Shown here piece by piece: positions 23,267-36,147 of a stretch of DNA of 64,000 nucleotides. Made by a program: the position numbers and the translations under genes. The notes under the pieces were generated by a model. That model saw only the letters and a program-made list of their open reading frames with translations. It did no database searches and had not been told where the DNA came from. Position 1 is the stretch's first letter, and every line of letters begins with the position of its first letter. The stretch covers positions 254,142,187 through 254,206,186 of the forward strand of contig OX422214.1 in assembly GCA_949130495.1 (NCBI GenBank), given 5' to 3'. The stretch is from Sambucus nigra (taxonomy: Eukaryota > Streptophyta > Magnoliopsida > Dipsacales > Adoxaceae).

Positions 23267-26200
23267 TGTAACAACCCGTCCTTTTGGAGATGATTAAATT
23301 CCATATTTGGGTATACATTGACAATTTGGAGAATTTCCCAGAATAGTAAATTTTGGGATTTCTAAGGATTTAATGATCTTTTAGGGATGTTGTGATTTCT
23401 TTTGGGATTAAATAGGTCGAAGTATTTTAGTTATATGTCACAATTGAGTAAAGCGACAAAAAGATAAGATTTTGATTAGAAAACCCGCATTAAGTTATAG
23501 GGGTTAAAATAGTGATTTGCAGTCAAGTACCTCGGATGGAAATTTTGACTGCGCCGTGAGTCTCGGAATGGCCGAGATAGTCGGAAAAGAGTGTCCAATT
23601 ATCAAAATTGAGTTTCGGGGAATTTTGGAATTAAAAGGGCTCGTAATTGAGTAAACGAGTCATTTTTGGGTTTTAAAGGGCTTAAACCCTTATTTTCTCC
23701 CTTATAAGTCAAGAGAGAGGAAGAGAAAGAGAAGAGAAAAGGAAAGAAAAGAGAAAAGAAGGAAGAGAGAGAGAGAGGAGGAGGAGGAGAAAAGAGGAGA
23801 AAACAGGAAACTCAGGCCAAACTCTACGGGATTCGGCTCGAGGTCGTCGGATTTCATCCTCCAGGCAAGTGTTTACTTGCTTTATTTCAATTACGCATTT
23901 ATTTCATATCATAGTTGGTAGAATCCTAAAATAAAAAAGTGGGAAAACTTGGATATGAGTTTACATATTGATGTAATGTAAACTCTTAATGATTTCTAGT
24001 GTTAAAACCATGTTAATGGAGTGTACGATTGAATTGAAATGGGAGAAATGCCAAAACTAGGTTTTTATGGTTTTAGGGTTTAAATCTAAGGTAAATGGTT
24101 TAATACCCCAAATTAATTGTTGTGTTAGTTGTAAAACATAGATTAGATGTTTATTGAGTTGTTGGATGATATTAGAAACAACAAAAATGGAGAAAAAATG
24201 GAGTTTGGAATTTTGGAGAAGATGATGAATAGTAAGGCAGCGTGCTTGCTGAATCAGTTCGGCCTAGAGGCGAATCGATTTGGCTCTTGGTCAAAAAATA
24301 AAATTTGTATATCTCTTCGACGCGGTCGCGTGGGCGCTAACCGCGTATTTTTCTGATTTTTTTTGGATTTAAAATGATTTTTCTACGAAAAGCTGTCCGA
24401 GATCGAAATAGTTATCATAAACTAACGCCAGGATTATATGGAGATAAATGTTAGGGGTTCCCAAAAAGAGTGTTAGGACATCTAAATGACTTGAGGAGAG
24501 ATGAAAACTTTGGGTTTGTAGGAATAAATCCGACTTATAGTTTAAATGGTGAGTGGATTAAATTTTGGGTTTTGGGTTATATATAAAACCCTAAGCACAT
24601 TTGGGATTTTTTGACAAACCGAATCAATTTGGATAGGCCGAATCGATTTGGTAAGAGACAGTTTGAAAGTAGAACCATTTCGAATCGATTCGGACAGGGC
24701 GAATCGATTTGGTGGCCAGCGAATCGATTCGGGCAGGCCGAATCGATTCGGTCCTGGCAAAATTTTGATGTTTTCTCCTTTTAAGTTTAGGGATACTTAA
24801 ATTATGGTTTTGGAGACTATTATAGGAGTTTATGCATAATTTATTAGGACTACTAGATGATGATTTGAGGAGGATAAGAAAACCTCGGATTAATTTAGAG
24901 TGTGATCCGGGGTATGGAGTTAATTAATGCTTTGGGATTATTGGTCATCGTTAGATGGTTTGGCAAATATGGCCATTTATATATATATTCGAGGAGGAAT
25001 ATATGGTATATATATATACTATGTGATTAAAGCATATATATGATATGATGTTAATGATTTTGAAAATAAGATATGAATGTTTTTAAAATGGAAAAAGAAA
25101 TGATTTTCTTAATTAATAAAATATGGATACACACCTCTCTAAATCGCTATCATAAGGGAAGTTGCGTGCGTATGGTGAAGCCCCCAGGCTAATGAATGCA
25201 GGGTGGATATAGTCATATAGGCCATATGAGCGTTTGTTGTATTTTTTTGCGCTGGTTAGGAGATACCGGGTGTGGTATTGACTATCACGCAGGCATATGG
25301 CCGATTCCCGACGTCTTGCGATGTAGGATACCAGGTTGTCTTGATGATAGGCCCTGGAAGATGATAGCCATTTAGGGGCGCGCACAGTGGGGAAACCCGG
25401 ACGGGCGGTCTTAGAACGCGTTATATGTTAAAGCAATTTATGATAATAAATTGGCTTTAAATACATTTCCTGGATGGAAGAAGGGAAATGGGATAAATGT
25501 TTTGGCTTCGGTAACACTTCCCGGATGGAAGAAGGGAAGTGGAAGCATATGATATGATCAAAGCATTTTCATGATAATGAAAATGGATTTGGGTACATTT
25601 CCTGAATATAAAAAGGGAAATGGGATATTTTGAAACGGAAAAGCATTTTTATGATAATAAATTGGCTTTCAAAAGTTATATGATTTGTTAAAGTAATTCA
25701 TGATAATGAATTGGCTTTTAAAAATACATTTCCTGGATATGAGAATGGAAATGGAAAGTTTTGAGATAAAAATGAAAAGTATTGATAAATACTTTGTATC
25801 TGAATCCTTAGTCTCGGAGATAGATCTGGATGTATATTGTAATATGAATATGTATATATGGATGAATCGAGTACCGAGGGTCTAATGGATCCCGATGATC
25901 GACCTTGCCGCATAGTAGTGTATCGAGGGGGTTCCTTGTTTGGATTTCTCTTTGCGAGACACCCCACACACGAATATGGCATTGTGTTGAGACAAGGGAG
26001 AAGTTTAATCCTTAGTGCTCTAATATTAGTAATTCTTATGGTATATATAAATTTATATATATTCTGTACTGAGGGACTGGCAGATCTCGACGATCGACCT
26101 TGCCGCGTAGTAGTGTATCGGGGGGGTTCCTTGTTTGGAATTAGCTTTGTGAGACACCCCACACACGAACATGGCTTAGTGTTGAGACTGGGGAGAATTT

Positions 26201-26921
26201 TATCCCTTAGTACATTACTTGGACTATCTAGGATTGATAGTGGTTGGGCGATAGACTAGTTTAGCAGGGTAGCTTGACTGGGATGTTTATAGGGATGCGT
26301 TAGGAGGGCACTATTAGTGGAGACGTGAGGGGTATCTCATGGGAGTGCTATACCAATTTAAATATGAGATAAAACATATTTTCAAAAATAAAGTATTTAT
26401 GCACTTGCTAAATATTTTCACAACTCGGGCTCTGACCCGTTTATCTACTTTTCCCTTCTTGTTATATATATATATATATATATAGGTGTCCAGACACAGG
26501 GACGACTTGATGACACTTCTTTCGAGTCAGACGTTAGCTGCAGCAACTGTGGATGCGTGCAGGATTTTCAGTAGAGGCTCCTATCCTTGTACTCTAGATA
26601 GGAGGTATTGTATAAACATTCGGGTTAATAACCCAACAAAATTTATTTAATCTTTGAGTAGAGCATTCGATATGGTTGTATATTTTAACCGAGTGTTTGG
26701 TTATTTTATTTCATTCAGTTTCATTTACGCAAAACTGTGTGGATGTTTTAATTTTGAAGTTGTCAAAAAGAGTAGTTAAGTAAAATTTTGACACCGGCCT
26801 AATAGGTTATTAGTAATTAAATGAATTTTCGACAGTGATGCTAAGAATGATCCATATGATACTCCTATTTTAATTTGATATAGGAGTGATCGCCCGGTAT
26901 TTTATTAGGCGGGGTGTCACA
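23267..26921 (+). mobile_element. Element D 5' LTR
   Basis: TGTAACAACCCGTCC start and GGGGTGTCACA end. It contains the stem TCTCGG/CCGAGA with GATAGTC (about 23563-23583), a GA-rich leader (23710-23800), the GCAAGT/ACTTGC hairpin (23865-23880), the CGAATCGATTCGG array (24620-24751), the G+C-richer block (25121-25413), and two 50-bp modules (25924-25974 and 26118-26170). Near its 3' end come the CGGGCTCTGACCCG hairpin (about 26427), a short TA run, and GGTGTCCAGACACAGGG (about 26486). Confidence 0.93.
24620..24751. repeat. Palindrome array (D 5' LTR)
   Basis: About six copies of CGAATCGATTCGG with several C-to-T type changes (for example CGAATCAATTTGG), consistent with an older array decaying at CpG sites. 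Confidence 0.85.
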
Positions 26922-29042
26922 GATGGTATCAGAGCATCAGGTTCAAGTGTCCTTAGGAATCTGTGCGGACGTACTACGCTTTCAGCGTTGCTCTCGATTT
27001 GTTATAGAGCTTCAGGATTAGGACTGTTGATTTCTCTTGTGAGATTTCGTTCTCCTGCCGTAGTATAAGATTATAGTAATCTTTTACACGCTTTATTTGA
27101 GAATCGTATGCGGGGCTTGGATGGCGGCAGGAGGTGGGGCTTAGTTGGAGCTTTAAGGTTGAAGCTCGTAGTGGAGTTTCCTTCTAATGAAGAAGTTATG
27201 AGGACTAGTAAGATGATTGTAAGGAGCAAGGTTAAGTTATTGTTATGAGTTTCACCTCAGAAGGAAGAGGTATAATTGGCGTGGCTAGATAAAGTGGCGG
27301 TAATTGTTAGCCCTAGACTCGTGTGTGTAATTTTGAGTTTTGTGGCAGTATTGATAACATTATACATTGTATGTCTATGTGTTTTCCTCAATAGCGGAGT
27401 TTTGTTTTCCTTCATTCTCTATAGGGGCGGATGTTGGTATATTGAATATATATATATATATATATATATGGTTTGGGATACTCGTTTTATATGCCTATAC
27501 GAGTATGGTATTATGGTGAGTATATGATATATTGGTACTTTCGGAGCGATAGAAGGCTAAGAATGGAAAGCCTATCGTGTCTGCAGTTCCAGGGTGGAAC
27601 GGGTAGTTGTTGCGATTTCTCACCTGGATACAGGTTGAGTTCGCTTTTATTATGTGCAGAGATGGAACTTTGATGAGCAGAGGTTTCATTATTGTGATTT
27701 GAGTATATGGCGACCTTATAGATATGATTTAAGGCCGCAGGATTATTGTTGAGCTGTAAGATAAAGCTCATTATTGATTGCACAAGGACTTAAAATTTGT
27801 GCGAGCACTGGGTGGTGTGACTCTTAGTTAGAGATAGGAGTTCAGATCAACTTTTTGTTAGAATAGGGGATAGGGTTATCTCGGTTGCATGTTTGAAATA
27901 ACGGAGCTCAATGATCGACGAAGTCAACTGTTATTGTGTGGAGGTGTTCCTTGTTTGGATTTCGCTTTGCGAGACACTCCACACATGACTCTTAATGGCG
28001 TCGGGAGTGGGGAGCTATTATAGGATGCAAGGATGTTGGTTTTGTGGAAAAGGACTTATAGTGTGGATGAACCACTATAGGCTATGAGCCACATGATGTT
28101 GATATATTTATGGAAAGATTGTGCTATGGAAAAGCACTAAAGTGGTCCCCTCGCCACAAGTGGGTGGGTGAGCTTGGACTTATAGAAATTGATTTGAGGA
28201 TGATAGCCAGCCTTAATGAAAAGGCAAATTTTGAGAGGGTATGTTTTGGTTATGATGTTTGTGACACTTTTACAGAAAGTGGGCACTTCGATTAATTAGG
28301 TTTCCTTCCGTATGGGCGGAAGGATAAGATAGTAGAAATGCGTTCGTAGTTTAGCGTAGGTAGGATTTAAGACGTCCCACTGGTGTGCCTTGGGTCGCTA
28401 TATCTCGATGATCGATAACGCGAGGGAGTAGTGTAACGGGAGGGTTCCTTGTTTGGATTTCGCTTTGGCGAGACGTCCCACGCATGAAACCAAGCAATTT
28501 TCGGGAGTTGAGAGAAGCCTTGGGCACTAGGGACATACTTAGGATTTCACTAGTTCGCATCGGTAGGGTAACACTTAGACCTTAGTATTATTAGGATGTA
28601 AGGTTAGTAGAGTTAGTGGAGCCGAGGTTAGGAGATAGAATTTCGCGAGTTCGGAGGACCCATATGTGAGTATTACACCGAGGAAAGGAGACCCTTATTG
28701 GGAGAGAGTGTTACGTGTCAGACATTCACTATGGATGTGCAGATGGGCACATGTTAGAAAGGTGTATGGGCACCTTAGTGAGTTGGTTTATATACCGCCT
28801 GAAATAGAATGGGCATAGTATATAAATTTGAAGTTTATGCCGGTAGGCACTAGAAATAATAGGTGCGATGTGACGATGTTGGAGTCACTCTACGACTGTG
28901 GTAGCCGTATGATATATGGTTGGGAACCATTGGGTTAGTATCGTTCCCCTTTGAGATATTAGGAGTTGGAGCGATTCTAGGATTTGCGGTGTAGGTTGTA
29001 TCTGAATTTCAAGGACGAAATTTCGTTGTAAGGGAGGGAGTA
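26922..29042 (+). mobile_element. Element D internal region (2.1 kb, no gag-pol)
   Basis: The region starts with the shared leader, then has unrecognised sequence with two copies of the 50-bp module (27939-27988 and 28436-28488). It ends with CAAGGACGAAATTTCGTTG and a purine tract AAGGGAGGGAGTA (29030-29042). The last piece looks like the residual end of a Ty3/gypsy pol gene. Short open frames here (60-90 codons) lack family motifs and run through the repeat modules. A TA microsatellite lies around 27446-27468. Confidence 0.85.
26924..26935 (+). other. Primer binding site (initiator Met tRNA), element D
   Basis: TGGTATCAGAGC begins two bases after the LTR end. The next 190 bp or so closely match the same region of elements A1, A2 and C. 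Confidence 0.93.
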
Positions 29043-30370
29043 TGTAACAACCCGTCCTTTTGGAGATGATTAAATTCCATATTTGGGTATACATTGACAA
29101 TTTGAAGAATTTCCCAGAATAGTAAATTTTGGGATTTCTAAGGATTTAATGATTTTTTAGGGATGTTGTGATTTCTTTTGGGATTAAATAGGTCGAAGTA
29201 TTTTAATTATATGTCACAGTTGAGTAAAGCGACAAAAAGATAAGATTTTGATTAGAAAACCCGCATTAAGTTATAGGGGTTAGAATAGTGATTTGCGGTC
29301 AAGTACCTCGAATGGAAATTTTGACTGCGCCGTGAGTCTCGGAATGGCCGAGATAGTCGAAAAAGAGTGCCCAATTATCAAAATTGAGTTTCAGGGAATT
29401 TTGGAGTTAAAAGGGCTCGTAATTGAGTAAACGGGTCGTTTTTGGGTTTTAAAGGGCTTAAACCCTTATTTTCTCCCTTATAAGTCAAGAGAGAGGAAGA
29501 GAAAGAGAAGATAAAAGGAAAGAAAAGAGAAAAGAAGGAAGAGAGAGAGAGAGGAGGAGGAGAAAAGAGGAGAAAATGGGAAACTCAGGCCAAACTCTAC
29601 GGGATTGGGCTCGAGGTCGTCGGATTTCATCCTCCAGGCAAGTGTTTACTTGCTTTATTTCAATTATGCATTTATTTCATATCATAGTTGGTAGAATCCT
29701 AAAATAAAAAAATTGTAAAACTTGGATATGAGTTTACATATTGATGTAATGTAAATCTTAATGATTTCTAGTGTTAAAACCATGTTAATGGAGTGTAAGA
29801 TTGAATTGAAATGGGAGAAATGCCAAAACTATGTTTTTATGGTTTTAGGGTTTAAATCTAAGGTAAATGGTTTAATACCCCAAATTAATTGATGTGTTAG
29901 TTGTAAAACATAGATTAGATGTTTATTGAGTTGTTGGATGATATTAGAAACAACAAAAATGGAGAAAAAATGGAGTTTGGAATTTTGGAGAAGATGATGA
30001 ATAGAAAGGCAGCGTGCTTGTTGAATTGATTCGGCTGTTGGTCAAAAAATAAAATTTGTATATCTCTTCGACGCGGTCGCGTGGGCGCTGACCGCGTATT
30101 TTTCTGATTGTTTTTGGATTTACAGTGATTTTTCTACAGAAAGCTGACCGAGATCGAAATAGTTATCATAAACTAACGCCAGGATTATTTGGAGATAAAT
30201 GTTGGGGGTTCCCAAAAAGAGTGTTGGGACATCTAAATGACTTGAGGAGAGATGAAAACTTTGGGTTTGTAGGAATAAATCCGACTTATAGTTTAAATGG
30301 TGAGTGGATTAAATTTTGGGTTTTGGGTTATATATAAAACCCTAAGCACATTTGAGATTTTTGGACAAAC

Positions 30371-30502
30371 CGAATCAATTTGGATAGGCCGAATCGATTC
30401 GGTAAGAGACAGTTTGAAAGTAGAACCATTTCGAATCGATTCGGACAGGGTGAATCGATTCGGTGGCTAGTGAATCAATTCGGGCAGGCCGAATAGATTT
30501 GG
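30371..30502. repeat. Palindrome array (D 3' LTR)
   Basis: About six units matching the array at 24620-24751, with different point changes in individual units. Confidence 0.85.
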
Positions 30503-32207
30503 TCCGGGAAAAATTTTGAGGTTTTCTACTTTTAAGTTTAGGGATACTTAAATTATGGTTTTGGAGACTATTATAGAAATTTATTCATAATTTATTAGGA
30601 CTCCTAGATGATGATTTGAGGAGGATAAGAAAACCTCAGATTAATTTAGAGTGTGATCCGGGGTATGGAGTTAATTAATGCTTTGGGATTATTGGTCATC
30701 GTTAGATGGTTTGGCAAATATGGCCATTTATATATATATTCGAGGAGGAATATATGGTATATATATATACTATGTGATTAAAGCATATATATGATATGAT
30801 GTTAATGATTTTGAAAATAAGATATGAATGTTTTTAAAATGGAAAAAGAAATGATTTTCTTAATTAATAAAATATGGATACACACCTCTCTAAATCGCTA
30901 TCATAAGGGAAGTTGCGTGCGTATGGTGAAGCCCCCTGACTAATGAATGCAGGTTGGATATAGTCATATAGGCCATATGAGCGTTTGTTGTATTTTTTTG
31001 CGCTGGTTAGGAGATACCGGGTGTGGTATTGACTATCACGCAGGCATATGGCCGCTTCCCGACGTCTTGCGATGTAGGATCCCAGGTTGTCTTGATGATA
31101 GGCCCTGGAAGATGATAGCCATTTAGGGGCGCGCACAGTGGGGAAACCCGGACGGGCGGTCTTAGAACGCGTTATATGTTAAAGCAATTTATGATAATAA
31201 ATTGGCTTTAAATACATTTCCTGGATGGAAGAAGGGAAATGGGATAAATGTTTTGGCTTCGGTAACACTTCCCGGATGGAAGAAGGGAAGTGGAAGCATA
31301 TGATATGATCAAAGCATTTTCATGATAATGAAAATGGCTTTGGGTACATTTCCTGAATATAAAAAGGGAAATGGGATATTTTGAAACGGAAAAGCCTTTT
31401 TATGATAATAAATTGGCTTTCAAAAGTTATATGATTTGTTAAAGCAATTCATGATAATGAATTGGCTTTTAAAAATACATTTCCTGGATATGAGAAGGGA
31501 AATGGAAAGTTTTGAGATAAAAATGAAAAGTATTGATAAATACTTTGTATTTGAATCCTCAGTCTGGGAGATAGATTCGGATGTATATTGTAATATGAAT
31601 ATGTATATATGGATGAATCGAGTACCGAGGGTCTAATGGATCCCGATGATCGACCTTGCCGCATAGTAGTGTATCGAGGGGGTTCCTTGTTTGGATTTCG
31701 CTTTGCGAGACACCCCACGCACGAATATGGCATTGTGTTGAGACTGGGGAGAAGTTTAATCCTTAGTGATCTAATATTAGTAATTCTTATGGTATATATA
31801 AATTTATATATATTCTGTACTGAGGGACTGGCAGATCTCGACGATCGATCTTGCAGTGTAGTAGTGTATCGGGGGGGGTTCCTTATTTGGAATTCGCTTT
31901 GTGAGACACCCCACGCACAAACATGGCTTAGTGTTGAGACTGGGGAGAATTTTAGCCCTTAGTACATTACTTGGACTATCTAGGATTAATAGTGGTTGGG
32001 TGATAGACTAGTTTAGCAGGGTAGCTTGACTAGGATGTTTAGAGGGATGCGTTAGGAGGGCACTATTAGTGGAGAGGTGAGGGGTATCTCATGGGAGTGC
32101 GATACCAATTTAAATATGAGATAAAACATATTTTCAAAAATAAAGTATTTATGCACTTGCTAAATATTTTCACAACTCGGGCTCTGACCCGTTTATCTAC
32201 TTTTCCC

Positions 32208-32311
<104 letters not shown>

Positions 32312-32747
32312 GTGTCCAGACACAGGGACGACTGGATGACACTTCTTTCGAGTCAGACGTTAGCTGCAGCAACTGTGGATTCGTGCAGCATTTTCAGTAG
32401 ACGCTCCTATCCTTGTACTCTAGATAGGAGGTATTGTATAAACATTCGGGTTAATAACCCAACAACATTTATTTAATATTTGAGTACAGCATTCAATATG
32501 GTTGTATATTTTAACCGAGTGTTCGGTTATTTTATTTCATTCAGTTTCATTTATGCAAAACTCTATGGATGTTTTAGTTTTGAAGTTGTTAAAAAGAGTA
32601 GTTAAGTAAAATTTTGACAGCGGCCTAATAGGTTATTAGTAATTAAATGGATTTTCGAGAGTGATGCTAAGAATGATCCATATGAGACTCCTATTTTAAT
32701 TTGATATAGGAGTGATCGCCCGGTATTTTATTAGGCGGGGTGTCACA

Positions 32748-32752
32748 ATATG
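32748..32752. repeat. Target site duplication ATATG, right of element D
   Basis: Exact repeat of 23262-23266. Confidence 0.92.
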
Positions 32753-33168
32753 GATTTTTTAAAACTATCATAAACTTATTAGAATCATAATTGACACTAT
32801 TATACAATTTTCTCTCTCCAACTCCATTTTTTGCACTATCAGAATCAATAATTGTTTGAGCTATTTTTAATTGCTAGCTATATTTGTAGGAATCTTCTGC
32901 CACTCATATCACATCTTACACGGACTTTAACCCACTTGCATCTAGAAAAATAATAGAGCTCCATAAAAAAGTAATTATTATAATTTATTTCTTTTGAGAT
33001 TGCTTGTCTTTTGTCCCGGTGAGTATTTCTTTCTTAAAATCACAAGGATAATTTAACATGTTTTTATAATTTTCTGTAAAGTTAAAATATATTCGCCAAA
33101 TCCAATGTTTGAAACGGTTTAACTAGATTGGATTGTAATATGGTTCATGGGAGCAATTATGTAGTTAA
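32753..33168. other. Intron 1, host part between D and A2; nothing seen
   Basis: 416 bp of AT-rich host intron with no recognisable feature. Confidence 0.6.
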
Positions 33169-33173
33169 GATCA
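33169..33173. repeat. Target site duplication GATCA, left of element A2
   Basis: GATCA directly precedes TGTAACAACCC and is repeated exactly at 42539-42543. Confidence 0.94.
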
Positions 33174-36133
33174 TGTAACAACCCTCGATTCTGGGAGGCT
33201 CATTTTATACTGATTGTACCGTATAAGGTAATTATATAAAATGTGGGGACTGGAGTAAATATTAATTTAATGAATTGAAAGTTAATATTTACTAGATTGA
33301 TGCATATTTACTGCATGTGAAAGTAAATAACATCAGGTTGCATGTCTGTAGTGTCATGTATTTTATATGGCCTTATAGTTTAAATGATTTTTGGAACTCG
33401 AAATAATTTATAAAATTCCGGATGCCAGTTTAGAGGGTGTAGTTAGTCTCGGAAGGTGCGAGACAGTCAAAATAAGTGCCATATTGTATTTTTGTGTTTC
33501 GGGCACTTTTACCTAGTTTTAGCTTATACGCGTATTTGGGAGTCATTTTAATGTGGTGTTAACCATTTAAGTTGGGAGTTTTAACCTAAGCCACGATTTT
33601 AGTCTTCTAAATCCCTTATTTTTCCCCATTTTATGTCTTGAACATAGAGAGAGAAAGAAGAAGAAGAGAAATGGAGAAATGAGAGAGAGATTGAAGATGG
33701 AGGATTTGGGATTGCTTCTTCTCCAAATAAATCTGAGATATCAACCCTAAGGCAAGTTTTCTACTTGCTAATATGTGATTTAAGGTGCATAAATTGTATG
33801 ATAGTTGTGTATTTACATTTATGGTTTAAATGTGGAAATTATGGGAATTAAGCCCTAATCTTAGTTTTGATGATGAAATGGTGGACTAAAATGGTTTTAA
33901 ATCGTGTAGGATACACTTTGGGTAGATAAATATTGTTGGTTGTGTGTAAGATGGAAGAGATTTGGGGTTTGGAGAAATTAGGGTTCATAACCCTTCGTAT
34001 CCATTTTTGGCAAATTTGCAGGTCCGAATCGATTCGGCCCTTTGGGCGAATCGATTCGCTAAGGGGAAATTGGCAGGTCTGCATAACCCGAATCGATTCG
34101 GGGTTAAGACCGAATCGATTCGGTCAATTACAGAAGGTTGGTTTAGTTGTCCGAACCGATTCGCTTTTGGGGCGAATCGATTCGTTTTCCTGCTGTTTTT
34201 GAGTTAATTTTTATAACTCAATTTTAATCCTATTCTTTAAATATAGGGACTAGGAACCTTCTTGAATGAAGTAAACTTAGAGTCCTAGAGTGTGAGATGA
34301 GTTAGTTGTCTACCCTACATTAGGATTGGGTTATGTGGGGATTTTTCCGGGGTTAGGCCTATTAATGGTAAGGCATTCTTTTCTTCTAGTTAATTATTAT
34401 AATACTAGGAGATGTAGTGTTATGTTCGGGAGACCTTAGGAGCTTAATTAAGTTATACGAGTTTTGATGGTTTATATTACCACCCCAAAAGAATGTTGGG
34501 AGACTTTAAAAGTTCGATTGAACTATGTTAACCTTGGTGGTTCATAATAACGCCATAAAGGTGAGTTTGGAGAATAAATTGAAAGTCATCTCATTCCTTC
34601 GAAAGATGATAACCTTGGGGTTTTAAAATAACCTCCTAGAATGCTTGGAGATAATGAAGAGTTTATTTACTCCTTTGAGGTTGTAGGATTAATATAAGCT
34701 ATCGTATGACTATGGATAGTAAGTTAGATTATTTACAAAAGTAAAATAGTGATGGTTTCGAATAAAATGAAACATATACGTGGGATGGAAATGAAATGGT
34801 AATGGAATTGATAATTGTAAATGATAATTTACTTAATCATGAAACCGGTAAATAATGATTTACTTGATTTTGAAATGATAAATAAAATGGATGTTACACA
34901 CCCCTCTAAATACCATCTTAAGGGAAGTCCGCACGATAGGTGAAGCCCCCTGGCTAATGAATGCAGGGTGGATATAGTCCTAGGCCATGGGAGCGCTTAT
35001 GGTTGTTTTTTTTCTGCGGGGGTAGGAAGATTCCGGGTGTGGTCTTGGCTACCACGCAGGCTCATGGCCGCTTCCCGACGCTTTCGATAGGATCCCAGGT
35101 TGTCTTATGTTAGGCCCTGAAAGATGATGGTTATTTAGGGACGCGCTCAAAGGGAAACCCGGACGGGCGGTCTTAGAGTACGTTATATGTATATAATATA
35201 ACAGTTCATAATCAAGTGGGACTTGATGTATTTTGATATGCCATATAGAGCATGATGGAGTGCCACATAGAGCACATATAAATGCCACAAAGAGCATTTG
35301 AAAATGATTATTTTCCTGATAAGGAAAGGATTTTTTATAAAAGGTAAAATTGAGATAAAAATCTCCTTAAAGAGTAAAAGATTTTGATTATATATATATA
35401 CTTCCTGCTAAGGAAAAGATATATGAAATTATTGGCACCTTTGGTGAAGTCTTTAGTTTAATGCTTCTTATTTTTCTCCTTAGCTTATGTTTTAAATTGT
35501 ATAGGTTGCTTCTTATTTCTCTTTCTTCACGATTTATTTACATAACTGTCATACTCTTTATTCATCTGGTAATCATATAGAACCGGGCCCTGACCGGTTA
35601 CATTTTCCTGTTGCATATTCTTCTTGTCTCTGCTCAGGTACTCCGCCGCAAGGATGCCTGATTTGAATTCCTATTCCGATGTTTTCGACGAGCCGTGATG
35701 CATTGCGGGTATTACGGGATACATTTGGTATAGACGCTTTCATTTTCATTCTAGTTAAGAACAAGTCTGTTATTCGGGCGAGAGGCCCAAGCTTTTGTAA
35801 ATGTCTAATAAAGTGTAATAAGTGACTTATTGTACTTGTGTATTATTGGTGTATCAGTTTAGTGACCGGTTACATATTCGGTCTTTTTATGGTATTCTTG
35901 TTATATTATTTATTTATGTCTTGGGGTTTCCCTTATCTTTCAGGAATTGGGTTGTTTGTTTTCATTTAATTACTTTCAAATCAAATTTTTGGCAAACCGT
36001 TTTCTGAAATATTGGGTGGTTATCCTGGATACTCTATATTTTTATTATGATGCTGAGAATGATTCCATCCATGATTCCGTTATATTGGAGTATTGGGCTG
36101 GCCACCCCTTATTTTGGTGAGCGGGTTGTCACA
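33174..36133 (+). mobile_element. Element A2 5' LTR
   Basis: TGTAACAACCCTCGATTCTGG start and GGTTGTCACA end. It has GCGAGACAGTCAAAATA (about 33459), a GA-rich leader (33645-33690), the GCAAGT/ACTTGC hairpin (33752-33768), a palindrome array with six units (34025-34184), the G+C-richer block (34893-35176), a GGGCCCTGACCGG motif (about 35584) and CTCAGGTACTCCGCCG (about 35634). The 50-bp module is absent from the A LTRs, unlike B, C and D. Confidence 0.95.
34025..34184. repeat. Palindrome array, six units (A2 5' LTR)
   Basis: CGAATCGATTCG units at 34025, 34048, 34089, 34111, 34152 (one change) and 34173. The partner LTR has eight units. Confidence 0.93.
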
Positions 36134-36135
36134 GA

Positions 36136-36147
36136 TGGTATCAGAGC
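36136..36147 (+). other. Primer binding site (initiator Met tRNA), element A2
   Basis: TGGTATCAGAGC begins two bases after the 5' LTR terminus. Confidence 0.94.

Noticed and set aside
25698..26259. Overlapping frames of 133 and 154 codons on both strands, and relatives at 3699-3975, 15352, 28351, 31449-31962 and 61593
   Set aside because: They run through the dispersed 50-bp module; conservation is at DNA level on both strands and start codons are inconsistent.
26924..26935. tRNA-like sequence
   Set aside because: Only the 12-base primer binding site is present; no tRNA gene or cloverleaf is found here or at the other binding sites.
34025..34184. CRISPR-like array of short palindromic repeats with variable spacers
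   Set aside because: Units are only about 12 bp with spacing of 20-40 bp, lie inside plant LTRs, recur in each LTR copy with identical spacers, and no cas genes exist here.
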